NCBI GenBank assembly: GCA_937902295.1
Contig: CALGUM010000035.1
Location: 1 to 15,661 of the forward strand
From: an uncultured Candidatus Saccharibacteria bacterium
Lineage (GTDB): Bacteria > Patescibacteriota > Saccharimonadia > Saccharimonadales > Saccharimonadaceae
Length of the DNA stretch: 15,661 nt
Direction: 5' to 3'
Below, one piece after another: positions 1 to 6,401 of this stretch. Under the pieces are notes generated by a model, which saw nothing but the letters and a program-made list of their open reading frames with translations, did not search any database and had not been told where the DNA came from. Within the stretch, counting starts at the first letter, position 1. Each line of letters opens with the position of its first letter. A program made the translations under genes and the position numbers.

Positions 1-87
1 CCTCCTGCGATTGTACTCATACTTGTATCTCTCGCCGTCATATTCGGCGTACTTGCTGTGATGCGAATATCTAGGAAGCTCCGATAA
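1..87 (+). CDS. C-terminal end of an unidentified membrane protein (partial)
   Basis: Frame 1 is open from the window edge to a TAA at 85-87 and encodes the last 28 residues of a protein. They form one strongly hydrophobic stretch (about residues 3-21 of the fragment, rich in V, I, L and A) followed by a short basic tail ending R-K-L-R. This is the pattern of a final transmembrane helix with a positively charged cytoplasmic end. The rest of the gene lies outside the window, so no family can be named. It could be an unrelated open frame, but the clean helix-plus-basic-tail and its placement just before an intergenic gap favour a real gene end. Confidence 0.55.
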   Translation, partial: PPAIVLILVSLAVIFGVLAVMRISRKLR

Positions 88-196
88 GAACACTTTATTC
101 CGTCAGTTAAAAAGTATCATTGTGTTTGTGAATTAAGAAAGCCCCAACTCCATAGGTGGATGTTATGCATATGGTAAGTTTGTTATAATAAAATAT
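88..196. other. Intergenic gap, left edge
   Basis: This stretch separates the end of the partial gene from the lysozyme-like gene. It is AT-rich and carries no convincing open frame or RNA gene. A weak hairpin (CCAACT/AGGTGG with one mismatch, about 144-159) has no T-run after it, so I do not call it a terminator. The only supported element is the -10 box at 184-189. Confidence 0.4.
181..189 (+). promoter_or_regulatory. Extended -10 promoter of the lysozyme-like gene
   Basis: TGT followed by a perfect TATAAT (184-189) makes an extended -10 element. No good -35 hexamer lies 16-18 bases upstream, which is common when the TG extension is present. The expected transcription start, about seven bases after the box, falls on or next to the GTG at 197, so the message would be leaderless. 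Confidence 0.6.
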
Positions 197-844
197 GTGG
201 GTGCACAATTTCAAAAGAAACTATTCAGGAAGATTACACGTTGGCGAAAGTCAAAAAAATTACGTCTTTACGCCTTGCTCGGCTTGGCGTCTGTTGGTGT
301 AATCAGCTATGCTATCTATATGAACAACAAACCACGCGACGTAGACCCTGCCAGCTACAAACCACTACTCGAACTTATCGCACAGGCTGAAAGCAACGAT
401 AACTACAATGCGCATTTTGGCAATTCCGCAAATACCGATGTTGAGTTTACTGCTATGACAATAGAAGAGGTTCAGCAATGGCAGCGAGAGTTTGTGGCAC
501 AGGGTAGTCCAAGTAGCGCGGTGGGTCGCTACCAGATTATCGACACTACTTTGTCTGAGCTTATTGCCACACAAGATATCGACCCTGCACAAACATTTGA
601 CGAACCCACCCAAGATAAATTTGCCATAGCGTTGCTAGAGCGACGTGGCAGTGTCGAATATGTTAATCAGGAATTACCCACCGAACAGTTTGCCGCCAAC
701 TTAGCGATGGAGTGGGCTGCACTACCAAAGGTCATAGGAGACAATGGGGATGCAAGTTATTATGCAGGAGATGGCCTCAACTACGCTCTCGTAGACAAAG
801 AAGATATCCTCGAAGCTGTTCAACAACTACGACCCCTCCAATAA
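197..844 (+). CDS. Membrane-anchored lysozyme-like protein (lambda endolysin fold)
   Basis: Probable peptidoglycan-cleaving enzyme of 215 residues, tethered to the outer face of the membrane. Residues 1-23 are very basic, 24-41 form a single transmembrane helix, and the rest would be exported. The outer domain resembles lambda R-type transglycosylases (GH104-like). It has LLELIAQAESND at 57-68, where E65 matches the catalytic glutamate, then SSAVGRYQII at 106-115 and a QD...A..LLERRG block at 139-151. Start GTG 197 was chosen because the reading frame and basic N-terminus begin there and a TATAAT ends only seven bases upstream. An ATG at 195 is in another frame. There is no Shine-Dalgarno and no signal-peptidase or lipobox motif. 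It converges on chaB. The role (wall remodelling or attack on a host cell wall) is inference. The fold assignment rests on remembered motifs and is moderately secure. Confidence 0.7.
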   Translation: MGAQFQKKLFRKITRWRKSKKLRLYALLGLASVGVISYAIYMNNKPRDVDPASYKPLLELIAQAESNDNYNAHFGNSANTDVEFTAMTIEEVQQWQREFVAQGSPSSAVGRYQIIDTTLSELIATQDIDPAQTFDEPTQDKFAIALLERRGSVEYVNQELPTEQFAANLAMEWAALPKVIGDNGDASYYAGDGLNYALVDKEDILEAVQQLRPLQ

Positions 845-869
845 GCATCAGTCCTATTTTTTCTCGAGA

Positions 870-1106
870 TCAGTCTTCTGACTTATGCCATATATCGTCA
901 GAGCCTTTTTGGTAGCCTGCTTTTTTTACGGCACTCCAGGCAACTCGATGAGCTGTCTCTTCTCTGTCAGCACCTGCTTGACGTTTTTCAGAAGAATCGT
1001 ATTGCTCATAGGCGCTGTTGAATGCTTCTTTGTATATATCCTGTGCATGTTGCGGTAGTGGATTCTTCACACTCTCGGGAAGATCGTTAATTGATGTATA
1101 GGGCAT
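870..1106 (-). CDS. chaB: ChaB family protein
   Basis: Small 78-residue protein of the ChaB family, first described as a putative regulator of the ChaA cation antiporter; the biochemical role is still unclear. It matches the family over its whole length: MPY start, DLPESVK at 8-14, LPQHAQDIYKEAFNSA at 17-32, REETAHRVAW at 48-57, then a final KG.DD.WHK block. The length is the normal family length. Start ATG 1106 has a strong Shine-Dalgarno (GGAGG complement at 1112-1116) and a near-consensus promoter upstream (separate entry). No chaA or other ion antiporter is in the window. The similarity to the enterobacterial protein, as I remember it, is very high for a gene in this setting, which may mean transfer. 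ChaB domains also occur in phages and in diverse bacteria, so the name does not imply cation transport here. Confidence 0.92.
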   Translation of the reverse strand: MPYTSINDLPESVKNPLPQHAQDIYKEAFNSAYEQYDSSEKRQAGADREETAHRVAWSAVKKAGYQKGSDDIWHKSED

Positions 1107-1138
1107 AGTTGCCTCCTTTCATTTAACGCTGTAATCTT

Positions 1139-1167
1139 ATTATACTCTTACTGCTCCGCTCGTTCAA
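1139..1167 (-). promoter_or_regulatory. Sigma-70-type promoter of chaB
   Basis: On the minus strand TTGAAC (1162-1167) is followed by exactly 17 bases and a perfect TATAAT (1139-1144). The expected start is near 1132, giving a leader of about 26 bases that contains the Shine-Dalgarno. It is one of the best promoters in the window. Confidence 0.75.
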
Positions 1168-1216
1168 TCGAGAGCACTCTTTGGGCGCCCAATGTGCGTG
1201 CAGTGAATAGCAAAAT

Positions 1217-1265
1217 AGCTCCGGTGCACCGGAAGCTACTCTGCTTCTACGATTACACCGGAGCT
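1217..1265 (-). terminator. Nested inverted repeats, possible terminator of the 1268-1603 gene
   Basis: A perfect 12-base palindrome, CCGGTGCACCGG (1221-1232), lies inside a 10-base inverted repeat: AGCTCCGGTG at 1217-1226 and CACCGGAGCT at 1256-1265. Between the arms a GAAGC/GCTTC hairpin can also form (1232-1247). Read on the minus strand, the structure begins just after the stop of the small unknown gene and ends in ATTTTG, a weak U-tract. It may be an inefficient terminator or a protein-binding site. The chaB promoter lies beyond it. Confidence 0.45.
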
Positions 1266-1267
1266 GA

Positions 1268-1603
1268 CTAGCTGACTCTACAGAAGTGAATAGAGCGATC
1301 GTTCGTCACGTGCACCATGAGTCCATACTTTTCGGCTTGTACCCTGAGGCCGAAATATATCTCGTACAAGTCACCAACTCCCTGCGGAATACTCATAAGA
1401 GTGTAGACAAACGTTTCGCCGATTTCAACCCGCTCGTTGAGCGCACACTGACGCGCGCTCTTGAGTGTTGCCTCCACGTAGTCGGCATGTTTGATGCCGT
1501 CCACCAGAACGCGTGCTGGCGCATTGGGTAACCCTCCGTGTGTTGCCTCGACGCACGTACGATCACTCTCTTCTGTGAGCTGCTTCCGACCAAAACCAGA
1601 CAT
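1268..1603 (-). CDS. Hypothetical protein, 111 residues
   Basis: I do not recognise this protein. It is soluble, without a signal peptide or membrane helix. It begins MSGFGRKQLTEES and has a mixed alpha/beta composition with a hydrophobic strand-like stretch late on (about residues 66-88, ETFVYTLMSIPQG then GDLYEIYFGLRV). The frame could begin at 1663, giving 131 residues, but I chose ATG 1603 because a clear GAGGAGAA Shine-Dalgarno sits a few bases upstream, inside the longer version. A plausible promoter ends about 30 bases before this start. The gene lies between a membrane-protein gene and chaB, all on the minus strand; nothing in the neighbourhood reveals its job. Confidence 0.6.
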   Translation of the reverse strand: MSGFGRKQLTEESDRTCVEATHGGLPNAPARVLVDGIKHADYVEATLKSARQCALNERVEIGETFVYTLMSIPQGVGDLYEIYFGLRVQAEKYGLMVHVTNDRSIHFCRVS

Positions 1604-1634
1604 GGTTTCTCCTCTCGATTGAGTCGGTGGTGCT

Positions 1635-1663
1635 ATAGTAGCAATAATAACGTTTCGTAACAA
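1635..1663 (-). promoter_or_regulatory. Candidate promoter of the 111-residue hypothetical gene
   Basis: On the minus strand TTGTTA (1658-1663) and TACTAT (1635-1640) are separated by 17 bases. Each hexamer matches consensus at four of six positions. The start would be near 1628, leaving a leader of about 25 bases that includes the GAGGAG ribosome site. Confidence 0.45.
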
Positions 1664-1675
1664 GCGGTTCGGCGA

Positions 1676-2167
1676 TCACCTTAGGCTTTTTATAGCACCG
1701 GGCAGTCGTAGCACGAGCACAGCGAGGCCGTACCCCAGTCCAGCCACAACACCCCAATCGATCATGCCGCGCAATGGCTGGTCGAGCGCATGCACTACTA
1801 TCACTGCAGCGACAATAAGTATCAGTGCCGTGTACGCTATAATCATACGGCGAAGTTCAGCGTGAAAATAATTCAGACAATACAGTGGCGCTAGCACCCT
1901 ATCTAGCCTGTGCCCTGTACCGTAATAGAGCGCCGTGGCACGTGCGTATACCCTCGGCAGTAATCGTTTTTGGAACCCATCGTAGCCTTCTGACACAACC
2001 ATAAAAACAATCCATACTACCACCAATATCCCCTGCCACCAGGTCCACGAATAGTGCAGCGATTCAAGTGCATGAGGCAAGAGACGAGACAGCGCACCTA
2101 TAAGTAGGGCTGCAATACCACCTACACCCCATAAAAACGCGGCGCTTCCTACAAAAGATCGGGGCAT
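1676..2167 (-). CDS. Hypothetical four-helix membrane protein
   Basis: Unrecognised integral membrane protein of 163 residues. Four hydrophobic segments are visible at about residues 5-30, 43-61, 107-127 and 135-155. A basic cytoplasmic-looking loop rich in R, Y and L lies between helices 2 and 3, and the protein ends in a short basic tail. An in-frame TTG at 2176 would add three residues, but ATG 2167 is the more ordinary start. The dehydrogenase stop codon lies only 12 bases upstream, so the two genes are probably one transcript and may be translationally coupled. No substrate or partner can be deduced; the close pairing with the dehydrogenase is the only clue. Confidence 0.7.
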   Translation of the reverse strand: MPRSFVGSAAFLWGVGGIAALLIGALSRLLPHALESLHYSWTWWQGILVVVWIVFMVVSEGYDGFQKRLLPRVYARATALYYGTGHRLDRVLAPLYCLNYFHAELRRMIIAYTALILIVAAVIVVHALDQPLRGMIDWGVVAGLGYGLAVLVLRLPGAIKSLR

Positions 2168-2179
2168 GCGTCCCAACCG

Positions 2180-3298
2180 CTAGACTGCCGACCAACCACC
2201 ATCTGATGGCAAAATTGCGCCGTTGATGTTTGTACCGTCATCGCTCAAAAGAAAAGTAATTGATGCCGCAAGCTGATCAGCGGTTGTCGGCGCGGGCATG
2301 ACAGCAGATGCCACCCCAAAACGATCAAGAAACAGTTCGGAGTCGAATGTCGCTTCGATATTTGTTGCCACACCACCTGGTGCAACCGCATTCACACGAA
2401 TACCTGTACCTGTATAGGAAAACGCTGCACTCTTTGTGAGCCCGACAACTGCATGCTTGGACGCTGTGTATGCGGCACCTGCGGCAGACCCGCGTAGCCC
2501 CGCCTCAGACGTAATATTCACGATAGACCCTCTACCTTGCTCGAGCATGCTTGGCACAACAGTGCGCATCAGTTTCATAGTGCCTACAACGTTGACATTC
2601 ATCACTCGGTTCCACACTTCGTCCGTCACTTCGTGCACTGGCGTCATATTGTCCATAATCCCTGCTACGTTTGCGAGCGCATCTATCTGCTCACCGCTTG
2701 CACCCATAATCGCACGTACCGTCTCATCATTTGTAATGTCGCCTGCTACAACTTCAACTTTTTCAGAAGACATACTTTCTTTAAATTCGTCGAGCCGCTC
2801 CTGAGAAATATCCACCGCTACAACTCTACCTCCTTCGCGCACAATACGCGAGGCGGTAGCACGGCCTATGCCCGAACCGGCACCTGTAACAATCACGGTT
2901 TTGCCTTCAAACCGGCCAGGAGTAATACGTTCCACCCACTCAGCCTCTTCTTGCGGCGCGGCCTTCGATTGCGCTGGAGCGTGGGTTGGCTCGTCGGCGT
3001 TCGCAGTTTCATCCGACACTACTGCAGTAGTGTGACCTGTATTGGCGCGACGCACCATATCTTCTATCATCTTATCGCTCATACGCCCCTTGCTCATACC
3101 GGCAACTCGCTTGAGGGTCCAACCCTTTACCGGCGTGAGTACTTTTTCGTTCTGACCCGCTTCGGCAAGCATCGCACGAAAAATTTCGCCGCCCACCGGA
3201 TGGTCAAGCCATTCACGTATAGTTGAATTCTCGCTCAACGCTTGTGCGGTAGTGTCGTCGTGTGCCTGTGGCTCGGATTTGTGCCCAAAAAGTCCCAT
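2180..3298 (-). CDS. Short-chain dehydrogenase/reductase with N-terminal extension
   Basis: NAD(P)-dependent oxidoreductase of the SDR family, 372 residues against about 250 for a classical member. The catalytic domain starts near residue 128. It shows the cofactor motif TGAGSGIG (138-145), an acidic D163 at the end of the second strand that favours NAD over NADP, NVAG (210-213), N235, catalytic S264, and Y277-x-x-x-K281. The APGGV segment (305-309) and a C-terminal S-DGG-S motif complete the fold. Residues 1-125 are extra: a helical block (about 25-86, with HPVGGEIF and a conserved-looking GMSKGRMS) and a proline/alanine-rich linker (about 90-120). Start ATG 3298 has an AGGAG ribosome site (3306-3310). 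The substrate is unknown. It shares a transcript with the downstream membrane-protein gene and diverges from rarA. Confidence 0.9.
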   Translation of the reverse strand: MGLFGHKSEPQAHDDTTAQALSENSTIREWLDHPVGGEIFRAMLAEAGQNEKVLTPVKGWTLKRVAGMSKGRMSDKMIEDMVRRANTGHTTAVVSDETANADEPTHAPAQSKAAPQEEAEWVERITPGRFEGKTVIVTGAGSGIGRATASRIVREGGRVVAVDISQERLDEFKESMSSEKVEVVAGDITNDETVRAIMGASGEQIDALANVAGIMDNMTPVHEVTDEVWNRVMNVNVVGTMKLMRTVVPSMLEQGRGSIVNITSEAGLRGSAAGAAYTASKHAVVGLTKSAAFSYTGTGIRVNAVAPGGVATNIEATFDSELFLDRFGVASAVMPAPTTADQLAASITFLLSDDGTNINGAILPSDGGWSAV

Positions 3299-3330
3299 AT
3301 CATTACTCCTGTGTTACTGCTTATGGTACT

Positions 3331-3339
3331 AGTATATCA
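3331..3339 (-). promoter_or_regulatory. Extended -10 promoter of the dehydrogenase operon
   Basis: TGA plus TATACT (3331-3336) on the minus strand forms an extended -10 element without a clear -35. The start would fall near 3324, giving a leader of about 25 bases with the AGGAG ribosome site. It is back to back with the rarA promoter in the same 96-base divergent gap. Confidence 0.55.
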
Positions 3340-3382
3340 CTCGAGTGCAGGTTTGCTCGCTAGGGAGCGTGCGCCAATGCGG

Positions 3383-3388
3383 TATAAT
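3383..3388 (+). promoter_or_regulatory. -10 box of rarA, leaderless start
   Basis: A perfect TATAAT ends six bases before the rarA ATG (3395), so transcription should begin on or beside the start codon. No -35 hexamer at the usual distance and no Shine-Dalgarno are visible. The box also rules against the longer in-frame start at 3242, which would begin inside the dehydrogenase gene. Confidence 0.6.
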
Positions 3389-3394
3389 AGTAGT

Positions 3395-4570
3395 ATGGAA
3401 CGTGTCCCCCTCGCTGAACGTATGCGACCCAAGACACTGAACGAGGTCATAGGTCAATCTCACCTTCTTGGAAAAGAGGGGCTCTTACATCAAATCGTCG
3501 CCAGCAAGGAACCCGTCAGCCTAATTCTCTGGGGGCCTCCCGGCAGTGGCAAAACGACACTTGCACGAATTATTGCGCGCGAAGTCGAAGCTGAATTCGT
3601 AGAACTAAGTGCTGTCACAAGTGGCAAAAAAGACGTCGAGCGCGTCATCGAACATGCCCGACAAAATTGGAACCTCCAGCTGCGCACGATTCTTTTCGTC
3701 GATGAAATCCATCGCTTCAACAAGGCACAGCAAGACGCCTTTTTACCCCATGTCGAAAGTGGCCTTATCTCGCTTATTGGCGCAACCACCGAGAACCCCA
3801 GTTTCGAGGTTATCTCACCCCTACTGAGTCGTACTCGAGTACTGGTAATTGAACCCCATAGCAAAAAAGAAATTATAACCATTTTGCGCCGTGCGCTCGA
3901 AACACTTGGCAAGTCGAAGCGCATCGAAGAGGCTGCGATAGACTATCTCGCTGAGCTTTCTGGAGGCGATGCACGAGTTGCGCTTGGCAACCTAGAACTA
4001 GCTCTTACTATGAATACTCGCAAGGTAACGACCGATACCGTCAAAGCCGCCGCGCAAAAACGAGTACCCGGCTACGACAAAAAGGGCGACATGCACTACA
4101 ATGTCATTTCGGCTTTTATTAAAAGCATGCGTGGCAGCGACGTCGAGGCGACACTTTACTACTTGGCACGCATGATAGACGCCGGCGAAGACCCGAAGTT
4201 TATTGCACGGCGAATGATAATTTTCGCTTCTGAAGACATCGGACTTGCGGGCAATGGTGCGCTTGGACTCGCGCTACAAGCGTTCCAAGCCGTGGAGCGA
4301 TTAGGAATGCCCGAAAGCAACTATGTCCTGCACCACGTAGCAACAGCACTCGCGCGAAGTCAAAAATCTCGCGAAACGACAGATTTAATGTATAGCTCCC
4401 AGCAGCTTGCAAAAAAATATCCAGATGCAGCGGTGCCTGTGCATTTACGTAATGCCCCTACTCAGCTTATGAAAGATCTTGGATATACGGCCGACTATAA
4501 ATGGGAATCTGGCTTCCAGCACAAAAAAGGCTTTTTACCCGAAGAGGTAATTGAGAGAGAACACCCTTAA
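3395..4570 (+). CDS. rarA: Replication-associated recombination protein A (RarA/MgsA)
   Basis: AAA+ ATPase of the RarA/MgsA/WRNIP1 family, 391 residues, which acts at stalled replication forks together with SSB and RecA-type factors. In order: the N-terminal [17 protein letters not shown] block (5-21); Walker A GPPGSGKT (47-54); Walker [10 protein letters not shown] (100-108); sensor 1 TTENPSF (131-137); the SPLLSRTRV arginine-finger region (141-149); a sensor-2 type GGDARVALG near residue 190; and the C-terminal oligomerisation domain with [23 protein letters not shown] and ASEDIGLA. The length is slightly under the usual 420-450 residues, the tail being short. Upstream in-frame codons back to 3242 overlap the divergent gene and lack family similarity, so ATG 3395 is preferred. 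The stop codon TAA shares the palindrome TTAA with the stop of the convergent GH13 gene. Confidence 0.95.
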   Translation: MERVPLAERMRPKTLNEVIGQSHLLGKEGLLHQIVASKEPVSLILWGPPGSGKTTLARIIAREVEAEFVELSAVTSGKKDVERVIEHARQNWNLQLRTILFVDEIHRFNKAQQDAFLPHVESGLISLIGATTENPSFEVISPLLSRTRVLVIEPHSKKEIITILRRALETLGKSKRIEEAAIDYLAELSGGDARVALGNLELALTMNTRKVTTDTVKAAAQKRVPGYDKKGDMHYNVISAFIKSMRGSDVEATLYYLARMIDAGEDPKFIARRMIIFASEDIGLAGNGALGLALQAFQAVERLGMPESNYVLHHVATALARSQKSRETTDLMYSSQQLAKKYPDAAVPVHLRNAPTQLMKDLGYTADYKWESGFQHKKGFLPEEVIEREHP

Positions 4571-6351
4571 GCTCTGACGATCACAAGTGATTCATTCGGG
4601 GCGAGCGTGACACCTACACGCACATCAACGCGCTGATTTTTTTGCTCAACCTCGAGGCTTGATAACACAACCTCTCCGATCACAAAACTACTTTCGGGTA
4701 CACAAGCTTTGATGGCATGTTCGTGATTAAAATTAGTCAGCACAATGAGCTGCGCGCCGGTCCCTTCGTCTTCGCGACCGTACGCCAGGACCTGGTCATT
4801 ATCTGTTTGGAGTGAGCAATACTTGCCAGTACGAGCTGCGGGTAAATCGTGACAGAGTCGTAGTGCCGCGCGGTACAGCGCAAGCGATGACTTGTTGTCT
4901 CCCTCTTGGCGCGTGACTGCTTTGTGTGAATCTGCATGGTTTACTGGCAACCACAGGTCCTCTGGCTGCGCGTTCGAGAATCCATTATTTGGCAGTGAGT
5001 CGTCCCATGGAATTGGTGTGCGTTCTGGATCGCGAAGACCATTTGGGTCCATACGTCGATCCTCGGGTATTTCCGCATCCGCCAGCCCCAGCTCTTCGCC
5101 GTTATATATAAATCTCATACCAGGCAAAAACAAACTCACTACTGCAGCGGCGCGAGCAGATTCATCACCCAGGCGTGACACTAGACGAGACTTATCGTGA
5201 TTGCCATTCACTTGATTTGGTACAGCCTCGCGCAGTAATCGCTCATGATAATAATCCATCTGTATTTTTCGGTTGTTTGCATCCCACGATGCCATGAGAC
5301 TACCAAAATTAAATGTACTTGCGACTTCGGGTGCTATTGCATCTATGTCACGTAGATCTGACTCACCCATGTACGCCTCCAGGATGATACGTAGATCTCT
5401 ATGCTCGTAGGTTTCATCTTTGAGGACTTGTGTCATCTCCCAGATATATTCATGAAGCGTTCTAGGATAATTGCAGCTATGGTGACGAATGATCTGATCG
5501 TACGGATTATCGCTCCATTCCTCGTTGTAGGCAGTATTGATTTCTTCGTCGGGAAACTTCATGTTTTTCCCAATATGATTCACCGCGTCGATACGAAATC
5601 CATCCACACCCCGATCGAGCCAAAACCGCATCACATCTTTCATTGCTTCGCGCACATAGGGATTGCTCCAATTGAGATCGGGTTGCTCTACTGCAAAACT
5701 GTGCAGGTAAAACTCATTGCGCACCTCATCCCACTCCCACGCTGGCAGCGGAGGTGTCCATTCATCATCGCGAAGCCACTCCATTTCACCCCGAGCCCTC
5801 GCTTGTCGCTGGGGCATTGAAAATACGCTCGCCCAGTTATTGGGTGGCTGACGCTCCCCGTTTTCGCCCTCGATACCAGGATGCCAAATATACCAATCGT
5901 CGTATTCACCTTCTCTGCGTCGAGATTTCTGGAACCATTCATGTGCATTCGAAGAGTGGTTCGGAATAAAATCCACCATCAAGCGAATATGCCGACGACG
6001 TGCTGCGCGCACCAGCGAATCAAAATCTTCCAGCGTACCGAGATCGGGATGAATATTTTTAAAGTCAGCTACGTCATACCCTCCATCAACCATTGGTGAC
6101 GGGTAAAAAGGAGAGAGCCACACTGCGTTCACACCAAGCGCCTCGAGGTACGGCAATCGCTCTTCGATACCCCGAATACTACCATGCCCCAATTGCGGCT
6201 GTCGGTCGCTATCTTCTGCAAACGTCCAAGGATAGACCTGGTACACCACGGCATTACTCCACGATGAGTGCGCTCGAGCAGCTGAATGTGTATATGTATC
6301 AAGCAACGAACTGTTACCCCTATTGTTTATGTTATGTATTTCTAGGACCAT
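4567..6351 (-). CDS. GH13 alpha-glucosidase (oligo-1,6-glucosidase/maltase group)
   Basis: Retaining alpha-glucosidase of family GH13, 594 residues, cytoplasmic (no signal peptide). It should release glucose from the non-reducing ends of short alpha-glucosides. Motifs: VVYQVYPWTF (35-44), DFIPNH (127-132), QPDLNW (223-228, typical of the alpha-glucosidase/oligo-1,6-glucosidase group), GFRIDAV with nucleophile D255, acid/base E325 in IILEAY, and NHD with D386. The residue after the nucleophile is alanine rather than valine, which by analogy with characterised enzymes points to alpha-1,4 more than alpha-1,6 links (inference). The calcium loop normally reading like DSNGDGIGD is replaced around residues 46-58. 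The first 30 residues are not conserved and no ribosome site precedes ATG 6351; a TTG at codon 17 is an alternative start. It lies 50 bases after trehalase and probably shares its message. Trehalose synthase was considered but fits less well. Confidence 0.9.
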   Translation of the reverse strand: MVLEIHNINNRGNSSLLDTYTHSAARAHSSWSNAVVYQVYPWTFAEDSDRQPQLGHGSIRGIEERLPYLEALGVNAVWLSPFYPSPMVDGGYDVADFKNIHPDLGTLEDFDSLVRAARRRHIRLMVDFIPNHSSNAHEWFQKSRRREGEYDDWYIWHPGIEGENGERQPPNNWASVFSMPQRQARARGEMEWLRDDEWTPPLPAWEWDEVRNEFYLHSFAVEQPDLNWSNPYVREAMKDVMRFWLDRGVDGFRIDAVNHIGKNMKFPDEEINTAYNEEWSDNPYDQIIRHHSCNYPRTLHEYIWEMTQVLKDETYEHRDLRIILEAYMGESDLRDIDAIAPEVASTFNFGSLMASWDANNRKIQMDYYHERLLREAVPNQVNGNHDKSRLVSRLGDESARAAAVVSLFLPGMRFIYNGEELGLADAEIPEDRRMDPNGLRDPERTPIPWDDSLPNNGFSNAQPEDLWLPVNHADSHKAVTRQEGDNKSSLALYRAALRLCHDLPAARTGKYCSLQTDNDQVLAYGREDEGTGAQLIVLTNFNHEHAIKACVPESSFVIGEVVLSSLEVEQKNQRVDVRVGVTLAPNESLVIVRA

Positions 6352-6401
6352 TGTACCGCGAAGAGGGTTTGGATTACCAGCCTAAGTTCTCTGCGTTCAC
6401 C

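Noticed and set aside
2537..3226. 229-codon open frame on the plus strand
   Set aside because: It lies wholly antisense to the dehydrogenase gene, whose motifs are unmistakable. Its product is rich in H, C, R and F with no recognisable domain, as expected for a shadow frame.
3242..3394. Longer N-terminus for RarA
   Set aside because: It would begin inside the divergent dehydrogenase gene and adds 51 residues absent from the family. A TATAAT box lies within it, just before the conserved start.
4567..6351. Trehalose synthase (TreS) for the GH13 gene, which would complete a trehalose-maltose pathway
   Set aside because: The start of the protein and the GFRIDAV region fit alpha-glucosidases better. 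The tail lacks the TreS C-terminal pattern as I remember it, and no maltokinase gene is nearby.
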